The notes beneath the pieces are model-generated. The model was not told where the DNA came from. It saw only the letters and a program-made list of their open reading frames with translations, and did no database searches. Position numbers and translations under genes: made by a program. From positions 806,001 to 870,000 of the forward strand of contig NZ_JACHLJ010000001.1 of the NCBI RefSeq assembly GCF_014204545.1: a DNA stretch of 64,000 bases. The letters are read 5' to 3'. Shown here piece by piece: positions 7,646 to 15,810 of this stretch (positions are counted from its first letter, which is position 1; the number at the start of each line of letters is the position of its first letter). Source of the DNA: Brevundimonas vesicularis. GTDB lineage: Bacteria > Pseudomonadota > Alphaproteobacteria > Caulobacterales > Caulobacteraceae.

Positions 7646-8641
7646 ATGTCGACCCAACCCATCCTCCTCGGCGGTGTCGAAGCTGGCGGCACCAAGTTTA
7701 TCTGTGGTGTCGCCACCGCCGACGGCGTGATTGTCGACCAGATGCGCATCCCGACGACGTCGCCCGACGAGACGCTCGATGCGGTCGCGGCCTTCTTCGT
7801 CCACGCACAATCGAACTACGGCCGGCTTTGTGCACTGGCGATCGTCAGCTTCGGCCCTTTGTCATTGAAGCCCGACGCGCCGGATTTCGGCGCCATCACC
7901 AGCACGCCCAAGCCAGGATGGAGCGACGTCAACCTGTTGGCCCGTCTACGCCGCCGCCTCGATGTTCCAATGACGCTGGACACCGATGTGAACGGCGCGG
8001 CCGTGGGCGAACGCCTGTTCGGCAGCGGGCAAGGACTGGAAAGCTTCTGCTACGTCACGGTCGGCACCGGCGTGGGGGTCGGGGTGATGATCGACGGCGC
8101 GCCGCATGGCGGGGCGAACCATCCCGAAGCCGGTCATATCCGACTGCCTCGCGCCAAGGGCGACGAGACCTTCTCGGGCGTCTGCCCCTTCCACGGCGAC
8201 TGCCTGGAAGGCCTGGCGAGCGGGCCGGCGCTGCAAGCGCGCTGGGGCGCGGCCGCCGAGACGTTTTCTCACGATCATCCGGCCTGGCCGATGGCGGCGG
8301 AGTATATCGCCGGGCTGTGCACCAACCTGACCTACACGCTGCGGCCGGAGCGAATCATCATCGGCGGCGGCGTGATGCAGCCGCACATGCATGATCTGGT
8401 CAGGCAGGCGCTAATGAGACAGCTCGGCGGCTATGACGCGAGCCTGCGGGGTCTGGATATGAAAACCTACATCGTGGCGCCGACCGCGGGCGTATCCGCC
8501 GGCCTGATGGGCGCATTGGCCCTCGCCTACCGTTCTGGCACGGGCGAGTGGCCCAAGGACTGGGCGACGCAAGGCCAGGGTCAAAATAGAGTGGAGATGG
8601 TGGACGCGACAGGGATTGAACCTGTGACCCCCTCGGTGTGA
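7646..8641 (+). CDS. ROK-family fructokinase; 3' end overlaps attL
   Basis: 331 aa. ATP-dependent sugar kinase of the ROK family, most like fructokinase. It shows GGVEAGGTKF at the N-terminus (phosphate loop), DTDVNGAAVGE, the TVGTGVGVG loop, GHIRLPR and the zinc site CPFHGDCLEG. The last 16 codons (...VDATGIEPVTPSV) read through the antisense tRNA-Val remnant that is attL. Since the TGA lies inside the duplicated 50-bp core, the same C-terminus would be made with or without the prophage. Confidence 0.9.
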   Translation: MSTQPILLGGVEAGGTKFICGVATADGVIVDQMRIPTTSPDETLDAVAAFFVHAQSNYGRLCALAIVSFGPLSLKPDAPDFGAITSTPKPGWSDVNLLARLRRRLDVPMTLDTDVNGAAVGERLFGSGQGLESFCYVTVGTGVGVGVMIDGAPHGGANHPEAGHIRLPRAKGDETFSGVCPFHGDCLEGLASGPALQARWGAAAETFSHDHPAWPMAAEYIAGLCTNLTYTLRPERIIIGGGVMQPHMHDLVRQALMRQLGGYDASLRGLDMKTYIVAPTAGVSAGLMGALALAYRSGTGEWPKDWATQGQGQNRVEMVDATGIEPVTPSV

Positions 8642-8645
8642 ACGA
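8596..8645. other. attL, 50-bp core of tRNA-Val 3' part
   Basis: Identical to 56412-56461. It contains the T arm, variable loop and anticodon-loop side of tRNA-Val; the mismatch at 8646 versus 56462 marks where chromosome and phage diverge. Here the tRNA is a 3' fragment only. Confidence 0.95.
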
Positions 8646-8750
8646 AGCGTGTTCCGCCTGAAAGGCCCTTACCGCTTGGATTGGGTCTTCGCTACTTTCC
8701 GGTTTCGTTCACGGTGTTTTCGACCATTTGCGGGAAGTAACTGGGAAGCA

Positions 8751-9884
8751 TCAGCGCATCGCGCGCCGCGCGGCGGATTGGTGATCCGGCCTGTGGTGCC
8801 CGTAATGGCTCTCCAGGGTCGCTGTCGTCATGCCGAGATATCCCGCCGCTTCCCAGCCATCGACGTTTTGTTCCATCAGCCAAGTCGCCGCCGTGTGTCG
8901 GAGCCAATGCGGCGTAACGCCCGAAAGCCCGGCCGCCTTGGCGCATGCGGCGAACCCCGTCCGCACCGATCCGATCTGCTCCCCGCCATGATGGATGACG
9001 ATCGCCAAGCCCCTCTTCTCGTCGATGCTGCGCCAACGCCGGAGGTGCGCCAGAAGCCGGGGCGGCAACTTCACCAGAGGCCGCTTCTTGTTCGCTGCGA
9101 CACTTTCATTCCGGCCGCGCCGATAGATGATGCCGCGCTCCAGATCGACCCAGGGGTTGTTCAGGCTTTCCAACCACGACAGACGCTTGATCGCTGTCGA
9201 GCGGGTACCGGTGTAAAGCCCGATCAGAATGAAGCGACGAAGGTGCGCCCGGTTCTCCCGGCCGGATGACGAATCGCCCCTTTGCATGGTCGCGCGCAGA
9301 AGGGCTGCCGCCTGCGATCGCGTGAGGGCGTCCCGGTTGCTTTCCGCCTTCTCTGGGAGGACGACCATCGGCCGGCGCGTCAGGTGATGCTCTGCATCCC
9401 AGAAGCCGATCGCCGCCGATAGAACCTCCAGCTCGCGCCGCGCTGTCTGCGCAGACACCTTTCGCCCGGTCGAGCCGGTGCGGATGACCTGGGACGTCCT
9501 GTGGCGGACATAGGCATTGCAGGAAGACCGCTTGACGTCCGAGAGCGTCTGCTCGCCCCAGAAGGCATTCAGGTGGTCGACAAACCCCTTCATGGTCGCG
9601 GGATCCGCCTTGAGCTGAGGGCCGCGCTCCATGCTGTAGAGCGCGAGGGCGTCAGCTACGAGGACTTGAGCGGGATCACTGTTGCCGACTGGCTTGGCCC
9701 ATTTTTCCGCGATGAACGCGGCGAGTTGTCGTTCCGCGTCGTCCAGGCGCTCGACGCTGCAGCCTGTGCCAACCTCACTCTTTCCGTCACGGATGAACCA
9801 ACGGTCGGGGAGCTGCTGGCCCGTCCGGTTGTCGATCCGGCCTTTGCGGAGGTAGAGGCGCGGGCCTTTGGACTGACGGGGCAT
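8751..9884 (-). CDS. int: Tyrosine recombinase integrase
   Basis: 377 aa site-specific recombinase that integrates and excises the prophage at tRNA-Val. Catalytic residues visible: Arg228 in YTGTRSTA, His326 and Arg329 in PHWLRHTAATWL, and the nucleophile Tyr361 in LESHYGHH. The N-terminal part (KGPRLYLRKGR, then a core-binding helical domain near 70-165) is typical of alphaproteobacterial phage integrases. The gene is adjacent to attL, and its 5' end overlaps the excisionase gene by 229 nt in another frame. Last gene of the leftward early operon. Confidence 0.95.
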   Translation of the reverse strand: MPRQSKGPRLYLRKGRIDNRTGQQLPDRWFIRDGKSEVGTGCSVERLDDAERQLAAFIAEKWAKPVGNSDPAQVLVADALALYSMERGPQLKADPATMKGFVDHLNAFWGEQTLSDVKRSSCNAYVRHRTSQVIRTGSTGRKVSAQTARRELEVLSAAIGFWDAEHHLTRRPMVVLPEKAESNRDALTRSQAAALLRATMQRGDSSSGRENRAHLRRFILIGLYTGTRSTAIKRLSWLESLNNPWVDLERGIIYRRGRNESVAANKKRPLVKLPPRLLAHLRRWRSIDEKRGLAIVIHHGGEQIGSVRTGFAACAKAAGLSGVTPHWLRHTAATWLMEQNVDGWEAAGYLGMTTATLESHYGHHRPDHQSAARRAMR

Positions 9885-10111
9885 CGAAAGAGGGCTTTCA
9901 CAGCAGCGGGGGTGACGAAGTAGGAGCCCCCAACTCGGGAGGCCGTCAAGCGCCCGCGGGCGATCTCCGTCCGCATGGCCGAAACCGTTATAGGGAGCAC
10001 TGCGCCAAAAACGGACACAAACTCGGCCAGCGTCATCGGATCATCGTCGGTCCAATCTTCCGGCGCCGGCCGGTCAGCGGTGCGGCATTTGAGGTTCGCG
10101 CTCATCTCCAC
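9656..10111 (-). CDS. Excisionase-like DNA-binding protein
   Basis: 151 aa. The N-terminal 75 residues contain a winged-helix/MerR-like fold, MTLAEFVSVFGAVLPITVSAMRTEIARGRL followed by RVGGSYFVTPAAVKAL, as in small phage excisionases that bend att DNA. The C-terminal half is Ser/Ala-rich and is encoded in a frame that overlaps the start of int by 229 nt. Its tail (TERVRLAQAAAS) resembles that of other alphaproteobacterial excisionases, so the overlap is probably real. Confidence 0.75.
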   Translation of the reverse strand: MEMSANLKCRTADRPAPEDWTDDDPMTLAEFVSVFGAVLPITVSAMRTEIARGRLTASRVGGSYFVTPAAVKALFRCPVSPKARASTSAKAGSTTGRASSSPTVGSSVTERVRLAQAAASSAWTTRNDNSPRSSRKNGPSQSATVIPLKSS

Positions 10112-10521
10112 ACTCCCCTGCGTTCTCTCCGGGCTGCGTTCTCATCGCGCCGGTATGGATCTCCGAAGTTCGTCTCGCTGATGGCCAGCCCCTCGCGGAC
10201 CAGCTGGGCGCCCAGATCGCGCCCCCTGGCCGTGCAGACCGCGACGTTGCGGCGATACCGATCTGTGTCGGTGATCGTGCAGCGGGCGCTGGCGCTGGCC
10301 AACTGACGGGCGCGGGCAGCCGCGGCCGAAGCCGTGGACCGGGCGACGGGCGAGCAAGCCCAGACATCCGGCCGCTGGCGGCAGCGGGTGAAGGGCGCGA
10401 CTTCCCCGGTATCAATCCCAGCCAAACGCAACCGGTGGCGCTCGCCGTCGGCGGTGACGCACCAGCCGCTGTCGCCATCGCTCATGAGTAGGGTCGCGCA
10501 GATCAGTACGACGGCGCTCAT
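10102..10521 (-). CDS. Thermonuclease-family (SNase-like) secreted nuclease
   Basis: 139 aa from ATG 10521, chosen because it overlaps the upstream stop as ATGA and follows GGGGGAGGG. A short hydrophobic N-terminus could export it. The SNase fold is suggested by SDGDSGWCVTADGERHRLRLAGIDTGEV and, 70 residues later, DRYRRNVAVC..GRDLGAQLVREGLA. In this family the GD and GID regions hold metal-binding and catalytic residues; here Glu follows as GEV. Activity is likely but not certain. In the leftward early operon. Confidence 0.7.
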   Translation of the reverse strand: MSAVVLICATLLMSDGDSGWCVTADGERHRLRLAGIDTGEVAPFTRCRQRPDVWACSPVARSTASAAAARARQLASASARCTITDTDRYRRNVAVCTARGRDLGAQLVREGLAISETNFGDPYRRDENAARRERRGVWR

Positions 10522-10883
10522 CCCTCCCCCTTCCCATTGCGGGCGAGGAAGGCGCGGATATTGGATAGGCAAGACCTGATGGCGACCATTTCCGCGTAAT
10601 CGACCCCCTTGCCTTCGAAGGTGTCCATAAGCTTATCAATGCCGTTCTCTTGCAGGTCCTTGGCTGCAACCTCGGCCGCCCACATCGCCTCACAACGGTC
10701 CTTCAGTTCAGCAATCAGGGCTTTGATGGTGGAGGGGTTGGCGGCTTCCGAAAACTGGCGTTGGCGATTGAACCATGACCGACGACGCCTATCAGGCATC
10801 GGCAACAGCGCCTCATCCGCCAGCTTCTCCAGCGCGTCTAGGTCGATGACCTTTTTGGTGGCCTCACCGATATGGTCTGTCAT
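10518..10883 (-). CDS. Phage protein of unknown function
   Basis: 121 aa, mostly alpha-helical and charged, no domain recognised. ATGA overlaps with both neighbours show it is translated within the leftward operon. Resembles in style the short accessory proteins of early phage operons. Confidence 0.7.
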   Translation of the reverse strand: MTDHIGEATKKVIDLDALEKLADEALLPMPDRRRRSWFNRQRQFSEAANPSTIKALIAELKDRCEAMWAAEVAAKDLQENGIDKLMDTFEGKGVDYAEMVAIRSCLSNIRAFLARNGKGEG

Positions 10884-11266
10884 GCGTCACCTGTCGGGGC
10901 GGCGGGAAACGGCATCCAGTGGGTGGGCTTTTCAGAGGGGATCATCCTGACGGTATGAGAACCGCGCCACTCATGTCGCCCCCAGCCGGTCGGTCCCCAC
11001 GTCGCATCTGTGAGACGACCCCTTTCTGGATAGAACAAGTCAACGACCGTCCCATCCTTCGGAGCGGTGCTGATGTCCTGCCACCCGCCCCGTGGCAGCG
11101 GCGATGCGGGGGCGGCTTTTGCTGCCAGTAAGAGCGCATAGAGGTCGTCAAGATCAACCATCATGGCTGTGGCCTTATCGACGTTACGCGCCCAAGCCGC
11201 ATCTGTTGCAAGCTGAACGAAGCGATCTGGCAGGCGCAGCGCATCGTTGGCGGCTTCATTGCTCAC
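10880..11266 (-). CDS. DUF551-like phage protein
   Basis: 128 aa. The C-terminal half has the DUF551 hallmark WQDISTAPKDGTVVDLF and ends THWMPFPAAP. These are common in phage early operons and have no known biochemical role. An N-terminal helical region of about 60 aa precedes it. Overlaps its upstream and downstream genes by 4 nt. Confidence 0.75.
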   Translation of the reverse strand: MSNEAANDALRLPDRFVQLATDAAWARNVDKATAMMVDLDDLYALLLAAKAAPASPLPRGGWQDISTAPKDGTVVDLFYPERGRLTDATWGPTGWGRHEWRGSHTVRMIPSEKPTHWMPFPAAPTGDA

Positions 11267-11598
11267 GGCTGTGTCTCCTGCTGTAGGGCGGCGCGGGTCC
11301 GAATGCGGATTTGCCCGGCGAGAAGGTCGGCTGAATCGTCGCAGAAGCTGTCCGCTACGTTCTCGATGTCCTCCAACGCCTTCGCCAGCCTATCCGCTCG
11401 GGCTTCTGCTGCGTCGATCCTGGCTTGAGCGGATGCGGCGGTGACAAAAACCTCGCGGATGTCAGCGGCGAGGGTCACAGCGCCTTCCTCACGGAAATGG
11501 ATTCCGTTTCCCGGGCCGAACTCGACAGCCGCTGCGATTGCTTTCAGCCGCTTTTCAGCCTCCAGCCCCGACGTGTTCGCGTTAGAGGGGGCGGTCAT
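11263..11598 (-). CDS. Phage protein, coiled-coil
   Basis: 111 aa from ATG 11598. I prefer this to the longer frame starting at 11781 because 11598 overlaps the preceding stop as ATGA and the extension is Arg/Pro-rich shadow. Residues about 45-90 (QARIDAAEARADRLAKALEDIE) are a likely coiled coil. Function unknown. Confidence 0.65.
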   Translation of the reverse strand: MTAPSNANTSGLEAEKRLKAIAAAVEFGPGNGIHFREEGAVTLAADIREVFVTAASAQARIDAAEARADRLAKALEDIENVADSFCDDSADLLAGQIRIRTRAALQQETQP

Positions 11599-11876
11599 TG
11601 GTCGGACACCTTGATTGCGAACACCTCGACCGGTTCTGTGCCGAAGTGCGGATGAGTGAGGGTGATTTCGCGATAGCCGCGCCATGGCAGGACTAGTCGT
11701 CGCGCGTGGTCGTCTCGGGCCGGATAGCCACGCGTCAGGACGATCCGGTCGTAGGACCGGCCTTCCAGCCGTTTTCGCCAATAGTCCGTGCGAAGGCGGA
11801 ACTCTTCGACCTTCAAGCCATCACGGATCGCGTCGAAATACTCGCCGTTCAGGGCTAGGGTCAGATCACCCATCAC
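11595..11876 (-). CDS. ASCH/PUA-like domain protein
   Basis: 93 aa. Matches the short ASCH-type proteins of phages: LALNGEYFDAIRDGLKVEEF, then YWRKRLEGRSYDRIVLTRGYP and a terminal strand PVEVFAIKV. The fold is RNA- or nucleotide-binding in characterised relatives; some act on modified nucleosides. The target here is unknown. Overlaps both neighbours. Confidence 0.75.
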   Translation of the reverse strand: MMGDLTLALNGEYFDAIRDGLKVEEFRLRTDYWRKRLEGRSYDRIVLTRGYPARDDHARRLVLPWRGYREITLTHPHFGTEPVEVFAIKVSDQ

Positions 11877-12079
11877 TCTCCCCCTTCCTTCGCGGCGGTC
11901 GATTTCAGGGCGGCTTCCACCGCGTCAGCAGCTGCACGCAGGCATTCAGCCGCACCGTCAATGCGACAATGCTGAAATGAGGCAAGCGGAGGGCTGTTGT
12001 TAATCCTCACCACATAATCGCTGGGATGCTTGTCTGGTGTGAACGGATCGGCCGTGACGTTCTGTATCCAAAGAGCCAT
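11873..12079 (-). CDS. Small phage protein
   Basis: 68 aa, no recognised domain. The N-terminal half has beta-rich character and the C-terminal half is an Ala-rich helix (ECLRAAADAVEAALKS). Directly follows the stop of the 553-aa mosaic gene and overlaps the ASCH gene by 4 nt. Confidence 0.6.
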   Translation of the reverse strand: MALWIQNVTADPFTPDKHPSDYVVRINNSPPLASFQHCRIDGAAECLRAAADAVEAALKSTAAKEGGE

Positions 12080-13741
12080 CTACTTCCCCTCCGATTTCAG
12101 GGCGGCGAGGGCTTGACGGGCCTTTTTGAAATCACCGATTGCATGGCTTGTTTCGGCGCGGTCAGAGCCGCCTTTACCGTTGACCTGTTCCCAATAGTCG
12201 GCTCGCCGCGCGAACGGCTCCAACGCCTCCACCGCGATCCGCATCCTGTCGGCATCGGCGGCGGGGGTCGGGGATGGGTGGGCTGAATCCTTGCCTGCCA
12301 AATATACCTTGTTGCGCATCTGAGTGATACGGCAGCAAATGTCGTTCAAGCCTAACTCGTCACCGTTCAGGACGGAGCCGCCTGTGGCGTGTGCGACCAC
12401 GTTGCGCAGAATCGTGCGCAAGTCCCCCGCCGCCCCTTCGTCTTGGGCCTCGGCTTCCTGACACGAACACCGCCGTTCCGTTTGATGGGTGACGCCGGTG
12501 TCTCCGCAATCAGTGCAGGGCGTGTCCTCGTCCTGGGCCTCGGCTCGGGCGGGGGTGGTGGAGAGGGCGGACACGAGCGCGTCGGTGGCGTTCTGCGTGA
12601 TCTCGAACCGCATGGCGGCGCGATCAGCAAACTTCTCAGGCACATCGACCGAAGCCGCAATGACCGCTTCTCGCACAATCGCCTCTATGCGCCCCCGATC
12701 ATTCCCTTGCTGGCCTCCCAAGGCGAGGGGGCGGGCGGATAGGAGGGCGGGCTTGGAACCATGCAGCGCGTCGCCCATGGTCTGACACAGGGTCACGAGA
12801 GGGTGTAGCGCCCATGATCCGAGCGGACGTAGCGAGCGGGCATCTAGGGCGACGCCGGGCGAAACGACAAACACCGGGACGCCAGCCGCCAAGGCCATGC
12901 CGACTTCGATAAACGCGCCTTTCAGCGGAAAGTCGTCAGGCTCGACATAGAGGATCAGGCGTTCGGCCGAGTTGACCTCGCGCAAGATGCGCTCCCACAG
13001 TTCGCCTAGGTCGTGGCTCTGGCCTTCGCCGTCCTCGTCAATCCACGTCGAGATGATCGGAGCGCCGCCAGCGCGAAGAGTGCGCCACATTTCGCCCCGC
13101 GCCGGGACGCTTGCACGGCTGGCCACATAGACGCCCGACCGCGTCTCTCCGCTCGGTTGGGGGCGGAGGGCGGCCGGAAGGTCCGCGATCAGGACTTCGG
13201 CGTGGCAATGAGCGGTGAGCAGATTATCGTTCATCAGCCAGTCCGGCACACGCTCAATCGCTATGGCTAGGGCCTGAGCGGTCTGCACCAAATCATGCGC
13301 CTCGCCATCGAAGACGGTCTCCCGCTCCGGCCCGCTCGCTTCGACCGGAGAGGTGGGGGCGAGGCGGAAGGCTTCGACCATGACGCCACCTTTGCGCCAC
13401 GAAACGATGTCGCTGTAGTATTGCTCGACAAGACCATTGGTCCAGCGAACCTCCACCATCCGCCCCGGCACCGGGTTCTCGCCGCCAGACCACGGCATCC
13501 AGCCGGATTCGTCAGGGCGGCCGATGAAGTTGAAATCTCCGTAGTGCGTGTCTCGGATCAGTGTTTCTTTGCCGCTATCGCCTGACAGCCAAACACCGGC
13601 CTTGTCGTGGTAATCGTAAGGCTCGTAAACGCGGCAGAACCGCAAAACATGCTGGCGGTTTGGGGACATCAACAAATCGCCCTTCACGAGCAGCTTCACG
13701 TCATCCCCGCTCAGCGGGCCGGGTGTGGGGGCTTGGGTCAC
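12080..13741 (-). CDS. Mosaic phage protein with deoxyribosyltransferase-like domain
   Basis: 553 aa from GTG 13741, which overlaps the methyltransferase stop as GTGA; the longer frame to 13903 is antisense noise. Parts visible: residues 1-130, a conserved phage segment with many aromatic residues; about 203-295, a nucleoside 2-deoxyribosyltransferase-like Rossmann domain (GVYVASRASVPARGEM, STWIDEDGEG, SAERLILYVEPDDFPLKGAFIEVGMALAAG); about 409-427, four Cys in a CxxC...CxC cluster; and a C-terminal helical module (ADADRMRIAVEALEPFARRADYW) found alone in other phages. It looks like several early-gene cassettes fused together. Substrate unknown. Confidence 0.75.
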   Translation of the reverse strand: MTQAPTPGPLSGDDVKLLVKGDLLMSPNRQHVLRFCRVYEPYDYHDKAGVWLSGDSGKETLIRDTHYGDFNFIGRPDESGWMPWSGGENPVPGRMVEVRWTNGLVEQYYSDIVSWRKGGVMVEAFRLAPTSPVEASGPERETVFDGEAHDLVQTAQALAIAIERVPDWLMNDNLLTAHCHAEVLIADLPAALRPQPSGETRSGVYVASRASVPARGEMWRTLRAGGAPIISTWIDEDGEGQSHDLGELWERILREVNSAERLILYVEPDDFPLKGAFIEVGMALAAGVPVFVVSPGVALDARSLRPLGSWALHPLVTLCQTMGDALHGSKPALLSARPLALGGQQGNDRGRIEAIVREAVIAASVDVPEKFADRAAMRFEITQNATDALVSALSTTPARAEAQDEDTPCTDCGDTGVTHQTERRCSCQEAEAQDEGAAGDLRTILRNVVAHATGGSVLNGDELGLNDICCRITQMRNKVYLAGKDSAHPSPTPAADADRMRIAVEALEPFARRADYWEQVNGKGGSDRAETSHAIGDFKKARQALAALKSEGK

Positions 13742-14433
13742 GAGCGATGCTCCCGGGGCTGGCGAGAGGATTGGATGTGGGCCAGCAGTTGGCGGCCCAG
13801 CTGTTCGGTGAAGGCGGGCGGGATGGCCTCTGACATTTCGGCGCAGGTGGCCCAGGTCATACCCATGGCCTCCGACATCGCGGCACGGTGTCCGCCTTCC
13901 CAAACGTCGCGGGTTCCACGTCCGCCGGCCGATGCGGCGCGGCGCCGGGCATGTCCGCCATAGACGCCGATTACCGGACGGGCGTCGTGCTGACAGGGGG
14001 ATGGCGGGCTGATCGCGATGTTGCTTTCGAACAGCCTATGCCGCCGAAGCTGGCACCCTTGGGCGCCGAGGCCGAACATAGAGCCGCAGAGGGTGATCGG
14101 ATCGACCATCGCCCATCGCGCCTCCTCAACGTTCTCGATGATCCAGGGCACGCCGGCTGCTTTCAAGATCGCACGCGTCTGTTCGATCAACAGCGGCGCT
14201 CCCTTGGCCCCAGGGGCGTGGCGCATCGGTGTATAGCCCTGGCAGGGCGGCGAGGCGTGGATGGCGTCGAAGGACCGCAGGAAACGTCGATCAAGCGTCA
14301 GAGCGTCGTGCTGGATGAAGGCAAACGGATAGTTGCGCTGCGGCTCCAGATCGACGCCGACGACCTCGAACCCGGCACGGTGATAGCCCATGCCAGCGCC
14401 GCCCGCGTTACAGAACAGGTCGAGCACCCTCAC
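13738..14433 (-). CDS. C5-cytosine DNA methyltransferase-like protein
   Basis: 231 aa. SAM-binding motif I (VLDLFCNAGGAGMG) at residues 3-16 and the catalytic PPCQGY with Cys64; ENV motif IIENVEEA near 100. The target-recognition region is short compared with bacterial restriction methylases, as is common in phage orphan enzymes. No cognate endonuclease is adjacent. Likely modifies phage DNA against host restriction (inference). Confidence 0.85.
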   Translation of the reverse strand: MRVLDLFCNAGGAGMGYHRAGFEVVGVDLEPQRNYPFAFIQHDALTLDRRFLRSFDAIHASPPCQGYTPMRHAPGAKGAPLLIEQTRAILKAAGVPWIIENVEEARWAMVDPITLCGSMFGLGAQGCQLRRHRLFESNIAISPPSPCQHDARPVIGVYGGHARRRAASAGGRGTRDVWEGGHRAAMSEAMGMTWATCAEMSEAIPPAFTEQLGRQLLAHIQSSRQPREHRS

Positions 14434-14813
14434 GACGCGCCCTCCCCCTCATTTGCGGGGCTGTCTTCTCCGGTGGCGAGGGAAATGGCGTCACGCAGCG
14501 CCATGGTGAGATCGGCTTCATCGGCGCCGTAGAGGCAGCGGATGTCCTCCTCGTCGAGGCCGACATACGGTTGGTGGCTCTTGATCGCGACTGCCAGCAG
14601 ATCAGGCGCCGCGGCGATCAGGCGGGCGTTGGCTTCCACCTCTTCGTCATTGCCGTATGCGCTCGGCTCAACAGCGAAACAGACTGGCTGCGGACGGGCG
14701 CCGCAGATGGTCATGTAGGTGGACGAAGGGCCGTCGTAATCGACCGACCAGTCCTCGGAGCCGTTGACGTCTATCCGCCAAGGCCCCGGCGTATGTCCCT
14801 GCTTCTCCCCCAT
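14430..14813 (-). CDS. Common phage early protein (HTPGPW family)
   Basis: 127 aa. Begins with HTPGPWRID and contains EANARLIAAAPDLLA, a combination seen in a very widespread family of short phage proteins of unknown role. Overlaps the methyltransferase gene by 4 nt. Confidence 0.75.
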   Translation of the reverse strand: MGEKQGHTPGPWRIDVNGSEDWSVDYDGPSSTYMTICGARPQPVCFAVEPSAYGNDEEVEANARLIAAAPDLLAVAIKSHQPYVGLDEEDIRCLYGADEADLTMALRDAISLATGEDSPANEGEGAS

Positions 14814-15232
14814 CAGACGCGGGCCTCCGATTGGGCGCGGAGGATAGGATGTCCGTCAGGTGCGATGACGTAGATCGGCGGGTTGCCGATAGCAGCAGCG
14901 TCCCATTGTGCATGGCAGCCATCGCGGATTGGGTCGTCGAACCAATACTGTCCGTCACGATCCATGCACGGCGTTCGGCCATTTGAGCCGCGCACGGTCG
15001 GCCCTTTCATGGGCACAACCAGCTCCTCGACCTCCCCGACTTGCTCGCCGTCCTTGTAGATTTCGCGCCGGATGTCGTGCTCGCCGAGCGGCAAGACCAG
15101 CTCGTAATGGCAGTTCCAGGAAAGCTCTCCGTCCCAATCCATGTCGTGGGGATCGGCGCGACGTTCCCACCTCATTTGCAGGCGCGGCGCGGGCAGCTTC
15201 TCGGTCAGCGATGTGATGGTCTGGTCAGACAT
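14813..15232 (-). CDS. Phage protein of unknown function
   Basis: 139 aa, Trp- and Asp-rich (MRWERRADPHDMDWDGELSW), beta-rich, no domain recognised. Shares one nucleotide with the next start (TGATG), so it is co-translated with its neighbours. Confidence 0.65.
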   Translation of the reverse strand: MSDQTITSLTEKLPAPRLQMRWERRADPHDMDWDGELSWNCHYELVLPLGEHDIRREIYKDGEQVGEVEELVVPMKGPTVRGSNGRTPCMDRDGQYWFDDPIRDGCHAQWDAAAIGNPPIYVIAPDGHPILRAQSEARV

Positions 15233-15807
15233 CAGGCGGCTGCTCCAAATTTGGCGGTTTCATTGCCCCACACGGTCCAGCCTGGACGCGGCTCGCGGGC
15301 GAACATTTCGAGGTAGGGACCGGCGACCAGCGCCTCGATCCGGGCGTGGGTCTCGTCGGGCTTGCGGCTGTGCTCGCGGCGTGGAGCCTCGATGATCTGG
15401 CGGACGCCCTTGCCGAGCCGCTTTGGCCGGCCGCGCGTGAACAGCAAGCACGTCTCCGCTTCCTTGCGGGTCCAGTATCCCATGCCCATGCTGTGCTGCT
15501 GCCGAAACAGATCGGGCGTGTCGCCGCGCATCTTCGTCCAGATGAAGGCGTCGGTTTTGTAGGCGAAGCCCCAGGCACCCGCGAGGTCGATGGCTTCAAG
15601 AAGATGGGCGCCCACGATCCACATGAAGAGCGCGCAGTCGGGCGCCGCGACCTCAGAAACCGGCAATGCCTTCATGTCCGCGATCGACATCGTGGCGTAG
15701 GGATCTGGCGCGACCGTCGGCACAGCCGACTTGCCGTCGTAGGTCCGAAACGACCACGGCGGGTCAGCCAGGATGCAGCCGAATGGTCCAGCGGGAAGCT
15801 CGCCCAT
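15232..15807 (-). CDS. MT-A70 family N6-adenine methyltransferase
   Basis: 191 aa. The DPPW catalytic motif is at residues 15-18 (ILADPPWSF). It is followed by the family pattern of a WTK segment (FIWTKM), the GYWTRKEAETCLLFTRG region and a C-terminal EMFAREPRPGWTVWGNE. Transfers methyl groups to adenine N6 in DNA. It is an orphan enzyme within the phage early operon, three genes from the cytosine methylase. Confidence 0.88.
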   Translation of the reverse strand: MGELPAGPFGCILADPPWSFRTYDGKSAVPTVAPDPYATMSIADMKALPVSEVAAPDCALFMWIVGAHLLEAIDLAGAWGFAYKTDAFIWTKMRGDTPDLFRQQHSMGMGYWTRKEAETCLLFTRGRPKRLGKGVRQIIEAPRREHSRKPDETHARIEALVAGPYLEMFAREPRPGWTVWGNETAKFGAAA

Positions 15808-15810
15808 CCT

